A stretch of 64,000 nt of DNA from Stenotrophomonas sp. ESTM1D_MKCIP4_1 (GTDB lineage Bacteria > Pseudomonadota > Gammaproteobacteria > Xanthomonadales > Xanthomonadaceae). The notes under the pieces are model-generated. The model saw nothing but the letters and a program-made list of their open reading frames with translations, searched no databases and was not told where the DNA came from. A program made the translations under genes and the position numbers. Of the stretch, positions 1-8,395 are shown piece after piece. The DNA lies in NCBI RefSeq assembly GCF_003086895.1, contig NZ_CP026004.1, positions 2,330,731 through 2,394,730 on the forward strand. The letters are read 5' to 3'. Within the stretch, counting starts at the first letter, position 1. Every line of letters starts with the position of its first letter.

Positions 1-38
1 AGAATGCCGCCCAGGCGGGCGTGAGCTACAGCTGGTAA
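1..38 (+). CDS. C-terminal end of an unidentified protein, possibly an outer-membrane beta-barrel
   Basis: An open frame enters from the left edge and stops with TAA at 36-38. The last residues read NAAQAGVSYSW. A terminal aromatic residue after alternating small and aromatic residues is the usual end of outer-membrane beta-barrel proteins, so this may be the tail of a porin or OmpW-like protein. Only about 11 residues are visible, so the family cannot be named. A strong hairpin follows 9 nt later, which supports this being a real gene end. Confidence 0.45.
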   Translation, partial: NAAQAGVSYSW

Positions 39-47
39 GTGTGCAAC

Positions 48-76
48 GAGGGAGTCGGGCCCTGCCCGGCTCCCTC
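48..76. terminator. Hairpin terminator between convergent genes
   Basis: A 13-bp stem (48-60 with 64-76, one G-T pair) closes on a 3-nt loop. It sits between the plus-strand gene ending at 38 and the minus-strand gene ending at 89, so it may terminate both. There is no long T run, so its efficiency is uncertain. Confidence 0.6.
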
Positions 77-88
77 GATTCCCTCTCT

Positions 89-490
89 TCAGCCACCCAC
101 CGCGGCGATCCAGTGCGGCAGGTTGTAATAGTTGGTGATGCGCGCGACCTTGCCGTCACGGATCTCGAAGAAGGCGCCTGCCGGCAGCACATAGGGCTGG
201 CCGTTCGCTTCGGGCAGACCTTCGTCGGTGGCCAGGTACTGGCCGTTGACGGTGAACTCGGCGGCACCGCGGCTGCCATCGGCACTGCCGAACACCACGA
301 GGTCGGTCAGCTGCTCGCGGTACGAACGGGCCATCTTCTGGCAGAACGCACGGAACGCGTCCTTGCCCACTTCGCGGCCGCCCTGGTTGATGTCATGCAC
401 CACGTCGTCGGTGACCTGGGCGACGAACGCCTCGATATCGCCGCTGTTGAAAGCGTCGTAGTAGGCACGGATAACGTCGGTGGCACTCAT
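89..490 (-). CDS. NTF2-like (SnoaL/ketosteroid isomerase-related) protein
   Basis: 133 aa. The start MSATDVIRAYYDAFNSGD is chosen because a longer reading adds only proline-rich sequence, and AGGA lies about 9 nt upstream. The opening helix (IRAYYDAFNSGDIEAF) and the following strands (DDVVHDINQGG, GQYLATDEGLP, FFEIRDGKVARITNYYN) are the cone-shaped NTF2-like fold, of the group annotated as steroid delta-isomerase-related. Members bind small hydrophobic molecules, but the substrate here is unknown. It diverges from the acetyltransferase/nitrilase pair at 566, and the three families are often neighbours, suggesting a shared small-molecule pathway (inference). Confidence 0.8.
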   Translation of the reverse strand: MSATDVIRAYYDAFNSGDIEAFVAQVTDDVVHDINQGGREVGKDAFRAFCQKMARSYREQLTDLVVFGSADGSRGAAEFTVNGQYLATDEGLPEANGQPYVLPAGAFFEIRDGKVARITNYYNLPHWIAAVGG

Positions 491-565
491 GGGAGGATCC
501 TGGGGATGGGCGGGCCGGGGAGCATAGCCTATACTCACCCCCAGTATCCATGGGCGGTAACGAAC

Positions 566-1153
566 GTGCGCATCACCACGCTACACGGGCTGGCAGCAAC
601 CCCCTTCCTCGACGACCTCGCGCGCCTGCGCATCCGCGTCTTCCGTGATTTCCCGTACCTCTACGAAGGCGACCTGGCCTACGAGCGCGGCTACGCTGCC
701 ACCTACGCGGCGGCCGCCGGCAGCATCATCGTGCTGGCCCAGGACGGCGACCGCGTGGTCGGCGCGTCCACGGGAATCCCCATGCGCGAGGAAACCGCTG
801 AGTTCCAGGCGCCGTTTCTCGGCAGCGCCTGGGACACCGACCGGATCTTCTACTTCGGCGAATCGGTGCTGCTGCCGGAGTATCGCGGCCAGGGCCTGGG
901 CGTGCGTTTCTTCGAGGCACGCGAGGCGCACGCCCGCCAGGCCGGCTTCGATCTGTGCTGCTTCAGCGCGGTGCAGCGCCCGCTGGACCACCCGCTGCGC
1001 CCGGCCGACTACCAGCCGCTGGATGCGTTCTGGCACAACCGCGGCTACGTCCATCACCCCGAGCTGAGCACGTCGTTCACCTGGCGCGACGTCGGCCACA
1101 GCGAGAAGACCGCCAAGCCGATGTCGTTCTGGCTGAAGGCGCTGACCGCATGA
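566..1153 (+). CDS. GNAT family N-acetyltransferase
   Basis: 195 aa from a GTG start (RITTLHGLAATPFLDDLARL). An ATG about 60 nt upstream in the same frame adds residues that do not look like the family. The acetyl-CoA loop is visible as LPEYRGQGLGVRFFEAR, in the R/Q-x-x-G-x-G form, preceded by the beta strand FYFGESVLL. The C-terminus (PLDAFWHNRGYVHHPELSTSF) is the usual last strand region of GNATs. Its stop overlaps the ATG of the next gene (ATGA), so the two are probably translationally coupled. The acyl acceptor is unknown, although pairing with a nitrilase-fold amidohydrolase suggests acylation and deacylation of related amines or amides. Confidence 0.85.
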   Translation: MRITTLHGLAATPFLDDLARLRIRVFRDFPYLYEGDLAYERGYAATYAAAAGSIIVLAQDGDRVVGASTGIPMREETAEFQAPFLGSAWDTDRIFYFGESVLLPEYRGQGLGVRFFEAREAHARQAGFDLCCFSAVQRPLDHPLRPADYQPLDAFWHNRGYVHHPELSTSFTWRDVGHSEKTAKPMSFWLKALTA

Positions 1154-2037
1154 TCCGCTTCGCTGCCAGCCAGTACGCGATCGAGCTGATCGAGCAGTGG
1201 GACGACTACGCCGCCCACCTGGACGCCCATGTGGCCGAAGCTGCGGCCGCCGGCGCGCAGCTGGTGCTGCTGCCCGAGTACGCGGCGATGACCCTGACCG
1301 GCCAGCTGCCGCCGGCCGAGCGCGGCGACCTGGCCGCGTCCATTGCCGGCATCCAGCCGCTGCTGCCGCGCTGGCTGGCGCTGTGCGCACAGATCGCCCA
1401 GCGCCATCGCCTCTGGTTCTGCCCGGGCTCGGCGCCGGTGCTGGACGATGATGGCCAGTACCGCAACCGCGCGTTCCTGTTCGGTCCGCAGGGCCTGCTG
1501 GGCCACCAGGACAAGCTCATCATGACCCGCTTCGAGCGCGAGGAATGGAACATCGCCGGTGGCCGCGAGGGACTGCGGACGTTTGCCACGCCGCTGGGCA
1601 CGCTGGGCATCCTGATCTGTTACGACACCGAATTCCCGATGCTGGCCCGGCAGCTGGCCGAGGCCGGCGTGGACCTGCTGCTGGCACCGAGCTGCACCGA
1701 TACCGAGGCCGGCTACCACCGCGTGCGCATCGGCTCGCAGGCACGTGCACTGGAGAACCAGCTGCCGGTGCTGGTCTCGGTCACGGCCGGCATGGCCAGC
1801 TGGAGCCCGTCGGTGGATGTGAACTACGGGCGCGCGGCGATGTATGTGCCGGCCGACCGCGGCATGCCGGCCAACGGCGTGCTGTGCGAGAGCGAGCGGG
1901 TGTTCACCGAGGAGAGCCGCTGGTTGATCGGGCAGATCGATGCCGCCGCGGTATCTGCGGTACGTCGCGAGGGCCAGGTGGCGTTGTACCGCGACTGGCC
2001 GGAGCAGTTTGCGGTGAAGGTTCAACGGACGGCGTAG
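1150..2037 (+). CDS. Carbon-nitrogen hydrolase (nitrilase superfamily)
   Basis: 295 aa, the normal size for the family. The catalytic triad is visible: Glu43 in LLPEYAAM, Lys122 in GHQDKLIMTRFE and Cys157 in ILICYDTEFP. Such cytoplasmic enzymes hydrolyse amides or carbamoyl compounds. The substrate cannot be read from the sequence. It starts inside the stop codon of the preceding GNAT gene (ATGA). Its own stop TAG at 2035-2037 lies inside the GTAG head of a REP palindrome, so insertion or retention of the repeat defined the end of the reading frame. The last residues (KVQRTA) are the least conserved part of the protein. Confidence 0.9.
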   Translation: MIRFAASQYAIELIEQWDDYAAHLDAHVAEAAAAGAQLVLLPEYAAMTLTGQLPPAERGDLAASIAGIQPLLPRWLALCAQIAQRHRLWFCPGSAPVLDDDGQYRNRAFLFGPQGLLGHQDKLIMTRFEREEWNIAGGREGLRTFATPLGTLGILICYDTEFPMLARQLAEAGVDLLLAPSCTDTEAGYHRVRIGSQARALENQLPVLVSVTAGMASWSPSVDVNYGRAAMYVPADRGMPANGVLCESERVFTEESRWLIGQIDAAAVSAVRREGQVALYRDWPEQFAVKVQRTA

Positions 2038-2121
2038 CGCCGAGCCAGGCTCGGCTGACGCCTTCTGTAGAGCCGAGCCTATGCTCGGCTGAAACAGCAG
2101 TCGAGCATGGCTCGGCTCGAC
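2034..2121. repeat. Cluster of GTAG-headed REP palindromes (variant arms)
   Basis: Three imperfect copies lie in the gap between two convergent genes. The first (2034-2057) has GTAG followed by the perfect arms GCCGAGCC/GGCTCGGC. The second (2067-2090) has GTAG and AGCCGAGC/GCTCGGCT. The third (2099-2121) lies in the opposite orientation and has lost its tetranucleotide. They match the Stenotrophomonas GTAG REP (SMAG) type and may also act as a bidirectional terminator or mRNA-end stabiliser. Confidence 0.8.
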
Positions 2122-2128
2122 AAGGGCG

Positions 2129-4126
2129 TCACCACGCCGGCAGGCCGTCGCTGACGCGTTCCATCGCCTGCCGGTAGCGGCGGCTGCCAAACAGGCCGCG
2201 CTGCAGGGTCGTTCGCAACGCCTGCACCTCTTCATCTTCCGGCTGCTGCGCGCAGGCACGCTCGGCCCAGAACACCGCGCGGTCAAACTCGACCTCGCTG
2301 CGCGCGGCGTAGTACTGCGCCAGCATCCAGGCGGCCTGCGTCCAGGCCTGGCCGGCCCAGAACTGCAGCGTATCCAGCAGGCAGGGCAGGCGCCCTTCGG
2401 CAGGCACCTGCGTGCGCAGATAGTACCCCGCACCCGCTACGCAACTGCGGACGCGACGCTGCAGACGCTCGCCCCATTCTTCCTCGGTCGCCGCCAGCTC
2501 CAGGCAGCGCAGCTCGCAGGCGTTGGACAGGTGCACCAGTTCGTCCGTGCCGATACCGGCAATGCCGCCCTCCTCCAGGACACGGTCGTAGACCAGGCTG
2601 AGGTTGTAGAGCGCGCGGCCACTGTCCTGCTCGGCCGCACGCCGGTACCACTGGATGGCCAGCGCCGGATCGTAGGCAGGCGCGTGCTCGAAGTAGTGGT
2701 AGCCCAGCGCGGCCTGCATTTCCGGGAAGCCCAGTTCCGCACCGACCTGCGCCATGTGCAGCAGCACAGTGTGCTGCAGCGATTCGTCGAAAGCGTAGTA
2801 GACATCGTTGAACGGGCAGTCCGCGCCCGGCGTCGGCACCGCCATCAGCGCGGCCGCGTGGCGCCAGGCCGCCTCGGCCTGCGCCGCATCGGGCGTCACG
2901 CCGCACCAACCGGTGGCGCGCAGTACGCCCTGCATCACCGCCGCCCAGGCAGAATTCCGCCACAGCCGCGCCACCACCGGCGCGAGCCACTCACCCATGC
3001 CGGTCGCGGCGGCTGCGTGCAGCATGCGCATCAGCTGGTGATCATCGAACCCGCGAGGCACGCTCGGGTCGGCCGCTTGCGCGTAGTACGCCGCAGCCAT
3101 TTCGGTGTTGTCCACCCGCGACGCCAGCTCGGCCAGCTGCAGATGGATCCCCGTGCGCTCCAGCGCCGACTGCGGCTGCGCCAGCAGTTCCATGCCGCGC
3201 GCGAAGGCCTGCTGCACCGCGTTGCGGTCGTCGGTGTCGATGCTGTCCACGTCGATGGCATCCAGCCACACGATCATGCGCAGCTGGTTGCGCTGCGATG
3301 CGTCCAGACCTTCGGCCAGGGGGCCCTCGGCGAGCGCCAGGATCTCTTCATGGCTGCCGCCCCAGCGCGGCGTGCGCAGCCGCGCGTAGGTGTCCAGCAG
3401 CGGCAGGGCGTGCCCTGCGGCCTGCAGGCCCATCTGCAGCCAGGCCAGGGCCGGCTGCGGTGAAGCCTCGTCGCTCGCAATCGGGTCACCCTCCTCATCC
3501 AGTTCCGGCGGCGGCGGGACCGCGGCAGACCAGGACGCAGGCATCTGCGCCGGCAGGTCCGGCAGGCGCGGCGCCTCGGCCATCCACGCGCCGAGCAGCG
3601 CCTGCATGTCGCGCCACGGGCCGGCGCCATCGGCGGGATGGAAGCCGTCGTGCATCCAGTCGCTCATCCACACCGGCACGCCGAACGCGGCCACACTGCG
3701 CATCAGCTGGTGCAGCAGCGGCCAGCACAACGGCCCGCGATCGGCCAGGGCAATGGCGTGGACGAACAGCGCGGTCTGCGCGGCATGCACGCCGGACCAG
3801 GCGCCCTCGCCCACCGAAGACGTCCAGCCGGAACCGCGCAGATCGACGGCGATGCGATCCCACACCAGGGCGGCCAGCAGCAGCGGCGCATCAGCCTGCG
3901 GGGCCTGCCGCTGCCACGCGGCCAGGGCCTGCCACAGCGCATTGATCGACAGTGCCTGCGGCGGCGCAAGCAGGGCCAGTGCACGGGCACCGCCCTCGGC
4001 GTCCTGCGGTGCGAGGAGGTCGGGCAAGGCGGACTCGATGGCCTCGAAGCGATGGGCGAGCAGGTCATCCCAGATCGCGGGTGCGGCGTGACGCCGCGGG
4101 GATTCAGCGGAAAGCGGAGAGGTCAT
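2129..4126 (-). CDS. Sel1/TPR-type repeat protein, function unknown
   Basis: 665 aa, all helical in appearance, with no signal peptide or membrane segment. Around residues 450-540 there are Sel1-like units such as AALGYHYFEHAPAYD, ALAIQWYRRAAEQDSGRALY and NLSLVYDRV; the rest looks like diverged TPR-like helices rich in Trp, Ala and Leu. The start MTSPLSAESPRRH is the only ATG near the beginning of the homologous-looking part. Such proteins are scaffolds for protein contacts. Nothing nearby reveals a partner, and the gene stands alone between REP clusters. It is probably restricted to Xanthomonadaceae (inference). Confidence 0.65.
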   Translation of the reverse strand: MTSPLSAESPRRHAAPAIWDDLLAHRFEAIESALPDLLAPQDAEGGARALALLAPPQALSINALWQALAAWQRQAPQADAPLLLAALVWDRIAVDLRGSGWTSSVGEGAWSGVHAAQTALFVHAIALADRGPLCWPLLHQLMRSVAAFGVPVWMSDWMHDGFHPADGAGPWRDMQALLGAWMAEAPRLPDLPAQMPASWSAAVPPPPELDEEGDPIASDEASPQPALAWLQMGLQAAGHALPLLDTYARLRTPRWGGSHEEILALAEGPLAEGLDASQRNQLRMIVWLDAIDVDSIDTDDRNAVQQAFARGMELLAQPQSALERTGIHLQLAELASRVDNTEMAAAYYAQAADPSVPRGFDDHQLMRMLHAAAATGMGEWLAPVVARLWRNSAWAAVMQGVLRATGWCGVTPDAAQAEAAWRHAAALMAVPTPGADCPFNDVYYAFDESLQHTVLLHMAQVGAELGFPEMQAALGYHYFEHAPAYDPALAIQWYRRAAEQDSGRALYNLSLVYDRVLEEGGIAGIGTDELVHLSNACELRCLELAATEEEWGERLQRRVRSCVAGAGYYLRTQVPAEGRLPCLLDTLQFWAGQAWTQAAWMLAQYYAARSEVEFDRAVFWAERACAQQPEDEEVQALRTTLQRGLFGSRRYRQAMERVSDGLPAW

Positions 4127-4236
4127 CGGAATTCAAGCAGAGCGACAGCACCGGCGGATTATAGCGCTGCGGCGGGGTCGTTCCTTGGGTTCGCTTTGGT
4201 AGTGGGCAAGCTTGCTTGACCGCTGTTGGCTGATCC

Positions 4237-4257
4237 GTCGAGCAAGCTCGACGTTAC
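4237..4257 (-). repeat. REP half-element overlapping the thioredoxin stop codon
   Basis: Read on the minus strand this is GTAA-CGTCGAGC-TT-GCTCGAC, a GTAG-type REP with a GTAA head. The TAA of that head is the stop codon of the thioredoxin gene at 4254-4256. A degenerate second half (GCAAGCTTGC at about 4205-4214) lies further downstream. Confidence 0.7.
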
Positions 4258-4577
4258 GTCGGCAGCGCCGCCACCAAGGTGGACAGATCCGCGCTGTCCA
4301 CCGGCCGCACCACGCGTGCCACCTCCTGGCCGTCGCGCAGCAGTACCACCGTCGGCCACAACTTCACCTGGAACGAGCGGCCCAGCGGCTTGCCCTTCCC
4401 ATCCTCGATCTTCCAGTGCGGCAGATCATGCGCGTCCACGAACTGCTGCAGGGCCGGCTGCGCGGCCTGGCAGTGCCCGCACCACGGTGCACCGAACTCG
4501 ATCAGCAGCCAGCCGGTCTGCGCATCGACATCGCTACGGGCCGGCTCGGCGGCCTGGTGGTCGCGCATGAAGGGCAT
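4254..4577 (-). CDS. Thioredoxin-like protein
   Basis: 107 aa. The thioredoxin active site is APWCGHC (Cys33 and Cys36), with the cis-proline strand LWPTVVLLRDGQE further on. There is no signal peptide, so it should work in the cytoplasm as a disulfide reductant. It starts 4 nt after the stop of the host-attachment protein gene and is surely co-transcribed with it. CGHC rather than CGPC is the motif of some protein-disulfide-isomerase-like members and suggests a less reducing protein (inference). A second ATG three codons on (MRDHQ) is an alternative start. Confidence 0.85.
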   Translation of the reverse strand: MPFMRDHQAAEPARSDVDAQTGWLLIEFGAPWCGHCQAAQPALQQFVDAHDLPHWKIEDGKGKPLGRSFQVKLWPTVVLLRDGQEVARVVRPVDSADLSTLVAALPT

Positions 4578-4581
4578 GGCG

Positions 4582-4998
4582 TCATGCCGCCAGTGCGCGC
4601 TGGATGTCTTCCAGCGGTGCGTTGGTGAAGTTCTTCGCCAGGTCATCCAGCAGCCGCGCCTGTGTTTCCTTGTGCAGCAGCGGACGGATGCGGCCCAGGG
4701 TGATCGGATCGGCAACCAGGATCAGATGCGTATAGCGATTCTTCAACGCGTCTTCGTTCAACTGTTCGGCCACCTGCTTGGCGAACGTGGCTTCATTGAG
4801 CTGAGCAATCGACATATCCTTGGGCACCGCGCCGGACGGACCCTGCCCGGAGATGCCCTGCTCGCTGATGTCCTGCAGGCGCAGTTCACCTTCCTGCTTC
4901 AACGTCAACTGATGATCGGTGCCAACGTTGGTGAACACACGTGCCGAACCGCCATCGGTGACGACGATCAGGGTACCTTCGGGAATGCGACGGGTCAT
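4582..4998 (-). CDS. Host-attachment protein family (baeRF-type)
   Basis: 138 aa. The start MTRRIPEGTLIVVTDGG is supported by AGGAG 8 nt upstream. The sequence (TLIVVTDGGSARVFTN, HLILVADPITLGRIRPLL, ETQARLLDDLAKNFTN, then a C-terminal PLEDIQRAL) is the family once called host attachment protein after the Agrobacterium AtsE protein and now placed among bacterial release-factor-eRF1-like (baeRF) domains. The domain resembles the central eRF1 fold, but its biochemical role is unsettled. It is the first gene of a two-gene operon with the thioredoxin, an association that suggests a stress or ribosome-related redox role (inference). Confidence 0.8.
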   Translation of the reverse strand: MTRRIPEGTLIVVTDGGSARVFTNVGTDHQLTLKQEGELRLQDISEQGISGQGPSGAVPKDMSIAQLNEATFAKQVAEQLNEDALKNRYTHLILVADPITLGRIRPLLHKETQARLLDDLAKNFTNAPLEDIQRALAA

Positions 4999-5566
4999 GC
5001 CTTGCTCCTGTTGCGTTGGTTCGCCACCACCGTAAGCGCTGCCCTGTGAGCGGTGCGGCCAGAAGGCGTTCACAGCATGTCAGTGCCGCAGGCCGATGAA
5101 CAGGGGCGCTGGAACACAGCGTCCGCCCCGGCCCGCTTCGCTGCATGTTCACGCTGTAACCGTTATCATGAACGGATGATCGACACGACGTACTGCGTGA
5201 CAGGCCAACCTGTTACGTGGGAAGCATTGCCGACCGGCGTACCGCTTGCCACACCCGCTCCCACCCCCTCATTCCTTCGCCGCGTGCAGGATCCGGGTGG
5301 ATGACGCCGCTCAGGCGTTGAGCGCTGCAGCGTTTTTCAATGCGCTTCCTGCCTGATCCGCTCAGGCTGATTTCGATCTTCACCGTCTTTCGCCCATCTG
5401 CGGCGTAGCTTCCCGTGCGTGGTTTTTTCCCGCACGTCCTGGTCCAGCGTGGACCGCCCGCTCCGATGCCCCTGCGCCAGTTGCGCCAGCATCGCCGTTT
5501 CCGATTTCCGGGACACACCACACCGTCTATTCCGCATTCCAATTCAAGAACAGAAAGGACGTCCCC
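4999..5566. other. 568-nt gap without a convincing gene
   Basis: This region separates divergent operons and must hold both promoters. Two small dyads are visible: CGTT-ATCATG-AACG at 5161-5174 and CGTGACAGG-CCAA-CCTGTTACG at 5196-5217, the latter with one G-T pair. Either could be an operator for proP or for the attachment-protein operon. An open frame at 5053-5304 (83 codons) has no ribosome site or recognisable family and is not called. An AAAGGA ribosome site precedes proP. Confidence 0.4.
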
Positions 5567-7054
5567 ATGCAGGACAACCCCGATACCCACGCTCATTTCG
5601 GCTGGTTTAAACGCCGCCGCCATCTCAAGGTCGATGAAATCACCGTCGTCGACAAGCCCATGCTCAAGCGCGCCGTCGGTGCCGCTGCACTGGGCAATGC
5701 GATGGAATGGTTCGACTTCGGCGTCTACGGCTACCTTGCCGTGACCATCGGCCAGGTCTTCTTCCCCTCCAGCAATCCCACCGCGCAGGTGATCGCCGCG
5801 TTCGCGACATTCACTGTGGCCTTCCTGGTGCGCCCGCTGGGCGGCCTGGTGTTCGGCCCGCTGGGTGACCGCTACGGGCGGCAGAAAGTGCTGGCCTTCA
5901 CCATGATCCTGATGGCGCTGGGCACCTTTGCCATCGGCCTGATCCCCGCCTACGAACGCATCGGCATCTGGGCTCCGGTCCTGCTGCTGCTCGCGCGCAT
6001 CGTGCAGGGCTTCTCCACCGGCGGCGAGTACGGTGGCGCGGCCACTTTCATCGCCGAGTATTCCACCGACCGCAACCGCGGCCTGATGGGCAGCTGGCTG
6101 GAGTTCGGCACGCTGGGCGGCTACATCGCCGGCGCCGGCACTGTAACCGCACTGCACATGCTGCTGAGCAGCGAGGACATGCTGGACTGGGGCTGGCGCA
6201 TTCCGTTCCTGGTCGCCGGTCCGCTGGGCCTGCTCGGCCTGTACATGCGCATGAAGCTGGAGGAAACCCCGGCCTTCCGCGCCTTCGCCGAGGAAGCCGA
6301 GAAGCGCGAGCACGACCGCCCGGGCCTGGGCGACCTGTTCCGCGTGCATGGCCGCCAGCTGCTGGTGTGCATGGGCCTGGTGCTGGTGTTCAACGTCACC
6401 GACTACATGCTGCTGACCTACATGCCCAGCTACCTGAGCGTGACCATGGGCTATGCAGAGAGCAAGGGCCTGCTGCTGATCATCATCGTGATGCTGGTGA
6501 TGATGCCGCTGAACATCGTCGGCGGTCTTTTCAGCGACAAGCTCGGCCGCCGACCGATGATCATCGGCGCCTGCATCGCGCTGCTGGTGCTGGCCGTGCC
6601 CTGCCTGCTGCTGATCGGCAGCGGCAACGACTGGCTGATCTTCCTGGGCCTGATGTTGCTGGGCCTGGCCCTGGTGTGCTTCACCAGTTCGATGCCCTCC
6701 ACGCTGCCGGCGCTGTTCTATACGCCGGTGCGCTACAGCGCGCTGTCGATCGCCTTCAACGTGTCGGTGTCGCTGTTTGGTGGTACGACGCCGCTGGTCA
6801 CCGCCTGGCTGGTGGAACGCACGGGCGACCCGCTGGTGCCGGCCTACTACCTGATGGGCGCGGCGGTGATCGGCCTGGTCACCATGCTGTTCGTGAAGGA
6901 AACCGCCGGTCTGCCGCTGCGCGGCTCCCCGCCGGCCGTGGCCAGCGACAAGGAAGCCGCCGCCCTGCTGAAGAGCGACGTGCCGGTAACGGTCGACCCG
7001 ACCCTGCCGCCGCTGCCCGAGGCGGGTGAGAGTGAGGCCGCCAAGCCCGCGTGA
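5567..7054 (+). CDS. proP: Osmoprotectant/proton symporter ProP (MFS, MHS family)
   Basis: 495 aa, twelve membrane segments. Landmark stretches match E. coli ProP closely: GNAMEWFDFGVYGYLAV (helix I), RPLGGLVFGPLGDRYGRQK (MFS loop 2-3), GFSTGGEYGGAATFIAEY, DWGWRIPFLVAGPLGLLGLY, and YMLLTYMPSYLS. It should import proline, glycine betaine or related solutes with protons under hyperosmotic stress. The C-terminal tail after KETAGLPLRGSPP is short and Pro/Ala-rich. It lacks the antiparallel coiled-coil that tunes osmosensing in the E. coli protein, so the set point may differ. AAAGGA precedes the ATG. A perfect 12-bp hairpin follows the stop. Confidence 0.9.
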   Translation: MQDNPDTHAHFGWFKRRRHLKVDEITVVDKPMLKRAVGAAALGNAMEWFDFGVYGYLAVTIGQVFFPSSNPTAQVIAAFATFTVAFLVRPLGGLVFGPLGDRYGRQKVLAFTMILMALGTFAIGLIPAYERIGIWAPVLLLLARIVQGFSTGGEYGGAATFIAEYSTDRNRGLMGSWLEFGTLGGYIAGAGTVTALHMLLSSEDMLDWGWRIPFLVAGPLGLLGLYMRMKLEETPAFRAFAEEAEKREHDRPGLGDLFRVHGRQLLVCMGLVLVFNVTDYMLLTYMPSYLSVTMGYAESKGLLLIIIVMLVMMPLNIVGGLFSDKLGRRPMIIGACIALLVLAVPCLLLIGSGNDWLIFLGLMLLGLALVCFTSSMPSTLPALFYTPVRYSALSIAFNVSVSLFGGTTPLVTAWLVERTGDPLVPAYYLMGAAVIGLVTMLFVKETAGLPLRGSPPAVASDKEAAALLKSDVPVTVDPTLPPLPEAGESEAAKPA

Positions 7055-7067
7055 CGCGTGCGCGCCC

Positions 7068-7094
7068 GCAGCGTCGAGCCACGCTCGACGCTGC
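7068..7094. terminator. 12-bp perfect hairpin after proP
   Basis: The arms GCAGCGTCGAGC and GCTCGACGCTGC (7068-7079 and 7083-7094) are separated by only 3 nt and begin 14 nt after the proP stop. The inner part (CGTCGAGC/GCTCGACG) is the same core as the GTAG REPs, so this is probably a REP variant that doubles as a terminator. Confidence 0.6.
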
Positions 7095-7117
7095 GGATTG
7101 CGGGGCGCCAGGCTTTT

Positions 7118-7192
7118 GTAGAATCGAGCTTGCTCGACTGCCCTTCACGGATTGCGCAAAGATCAACAGCAGTCGAGCAAGCTCGACTCTAC
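7118..7192. repeat. Inverted pair of GTAG/TCGAGC REPs
   Basis: A forward copy (GTAG, then arms AATCGAGC/GCTCGACT, 7118-7139) and a reverse copy (7171-7192, ending CTCTAC) are separated by about 31 nt. This is the dimeric form of the Stenotrophomonas GTAG REP. It lies between proP and the catalase-family gene, both on the plus strand. Confidence 0.85.
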
Positions 7193-7296
7193 GGGCCGGT
7201 GGGCGAGCAGGTGGCCGTGAATGCGCCCCATGCTTCCCGTGCACCCACCGCTAACCGCGTTACCGCATGCTGGCCTCTACCCCGTTGGAGCCAGCC

Positions 7297-8385
7297 ATGC
7301 GCACGCTACTTCCCCCCGTCCTCTTCCACGCCGGCATGGAACGCCCAGAAGCCGACGAAGGCGAAACCATCGACGCCCTTCGCGACGTGTTCCTGGACAT
7401 GGCCCGCACGGTTGCCGCTGCCGAAGGGCACGCCTATCGCGCCGTGCACGCAAAGGGCCAGGCGCTTCTCAAAGGCAGGCTGCAGATCTCAGACGGCCTG
7501 CCGGAAGAGCTCGCACAAGGCCTGTTTGCCACGCCCGGAGCGTATGAATGCCTCGTTCGCTTTTCATCCCCACCCGCGGAACAGCTGCCGGATACGGTGT
7601 CCACGCCCCGCGCGATCGCAGTGAAGGTGCTCGGCGTGACGGGCGAGCGTGTGGCAGAGAGTGAGGAACAGCACAGCCAGGACTTCCTCATGGTCAACGG
7701 CCCGACCTTCACCAGCCCCGGCCCGCAGGGCTTCCTGCGCTCCACGAAGCTGCTGGCGGCAACCACCGAGCGCATGCCCCGTACCAAGGCAGTAATTTCG
7801 GCGGCTCTGCGGGGCGGCGAGCGCATGCTGGAAGCCGCAGGCGGCAGCAGCGGCAAGATCAAAGGGATGGGCGGCGAGCCGCAGGTGCACCCGATGGGCG
7901 AAACCTACTTCAGCCAGGTGCCGTTCCGCTTCGGCCCTTATATTGCCAAGTTCTGCCTGCGCCCGGTCTCCGCCACGCTGCAGGCGCTCAGCAATGCGCC
8001 CATTGAAAACAGCGAAGACAGCCAGCGCGACGCCATCCAGGAAGCACTGGCGAGTGGCCGTGCAGATCTGGTCTGGGAACTGTGTGCACAGTTGTGCCGC
8101 GACGAGGAGGCCATGCCCATCAAAGATGCGTCGGTGGAATGGCCGCAGGAACTGAGTCCGTTCATCGCGGTGGCGACACTGCGCGTCCCGCCCCAAGTCA
8201 GCTGGGATGATGCCGAATCGCCCGGCATCGAGGACCGCCTGGCCTTCAGCCCATGGCACGCCCTGCAGGCGCATCGGCCATTGGGCGCCCTGAACCGGGC
8301 ACGGCGGGTGGTAATGGCTGCGTCGCGGGCCTACCGGTCGCAGCACAATGGCTGCCCGCTGCATGAGCCTCTGCCCGGCGAATAG
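7297..8385 (+). CDS. Catalase-family heme protein
   Basis: 362 aa from MRTLLPPVLF, chosen because GGAG lies 7 nt upstream; an ATG ten codons earlier has no ribosome site. The catalase distal histidine is probably His51 in YRAVHAKGQALLKG. VRFSSPPAEQLPD and QDFLMVNGPTF correspond to the distal-side strands, and the ending HRPLGALNRARRVV matches the small catalase-related group that includes allene-oxide-synthase-like and SrpA-like proteins. It lacks the large C-terminal part of true catalases. It may be a peroxidase or a fatty-acid hydroperoxide enzyme rather than a hydrogen-peroxide dismutase (inference). No signal peptide is visible. Confidence 0.75.
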   Translation: MRTLLPPVLFHAGMERPEADEGETIDALRDVFLDMARTVAAAEGHAYRAVHAKGQALLKGRLQISDGLPEELAQGLFATPGAYECLVRFSSPPAEQLPDTVSTPRAIAVKVLGVTGERVAESEEQHSQDFLMVNGPTFTSPGPQGFLRSTKLLAATTERMPRTKAVISAALRGGERMLEAAGGSSGKIKGMGGEPQVHPMGETYFSQVPFRFGPYIAKFCLRPVSATLQALSNAPIENSEDSQRDAIQEALASGRADLVWELCAQLCRDEEAMPIKDASVEWPQELSPFIAVATLRVPPQVSWDDAESPGIEDRLAFSPWHALQAHRPLGALNRARRVVMAASRAYRSQHNGCPLHEPLPGE

Positions 8386-8395
8386 GCACGCCGCT

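Noticed and set aside
5053-5304. 83-codon open frame in the gap before proP
   Set aside because: No ribosome site, no domain, and composition like non-coding GC-rich DNA; kept only as part of the intergenic description.
5213-6349. Long open frame on the strand opposite proP
   Set aside because: It lies antisense to a clearly recognisable transporter; long antisense frames are expected in high-GC DNA.
7297-8385. Naming the gene katA or srpA
   Set aside because: It belongs to the catalase superfamily but is shorter and diverged in the proximal-ligand region; a specific symbol cannot be supported.
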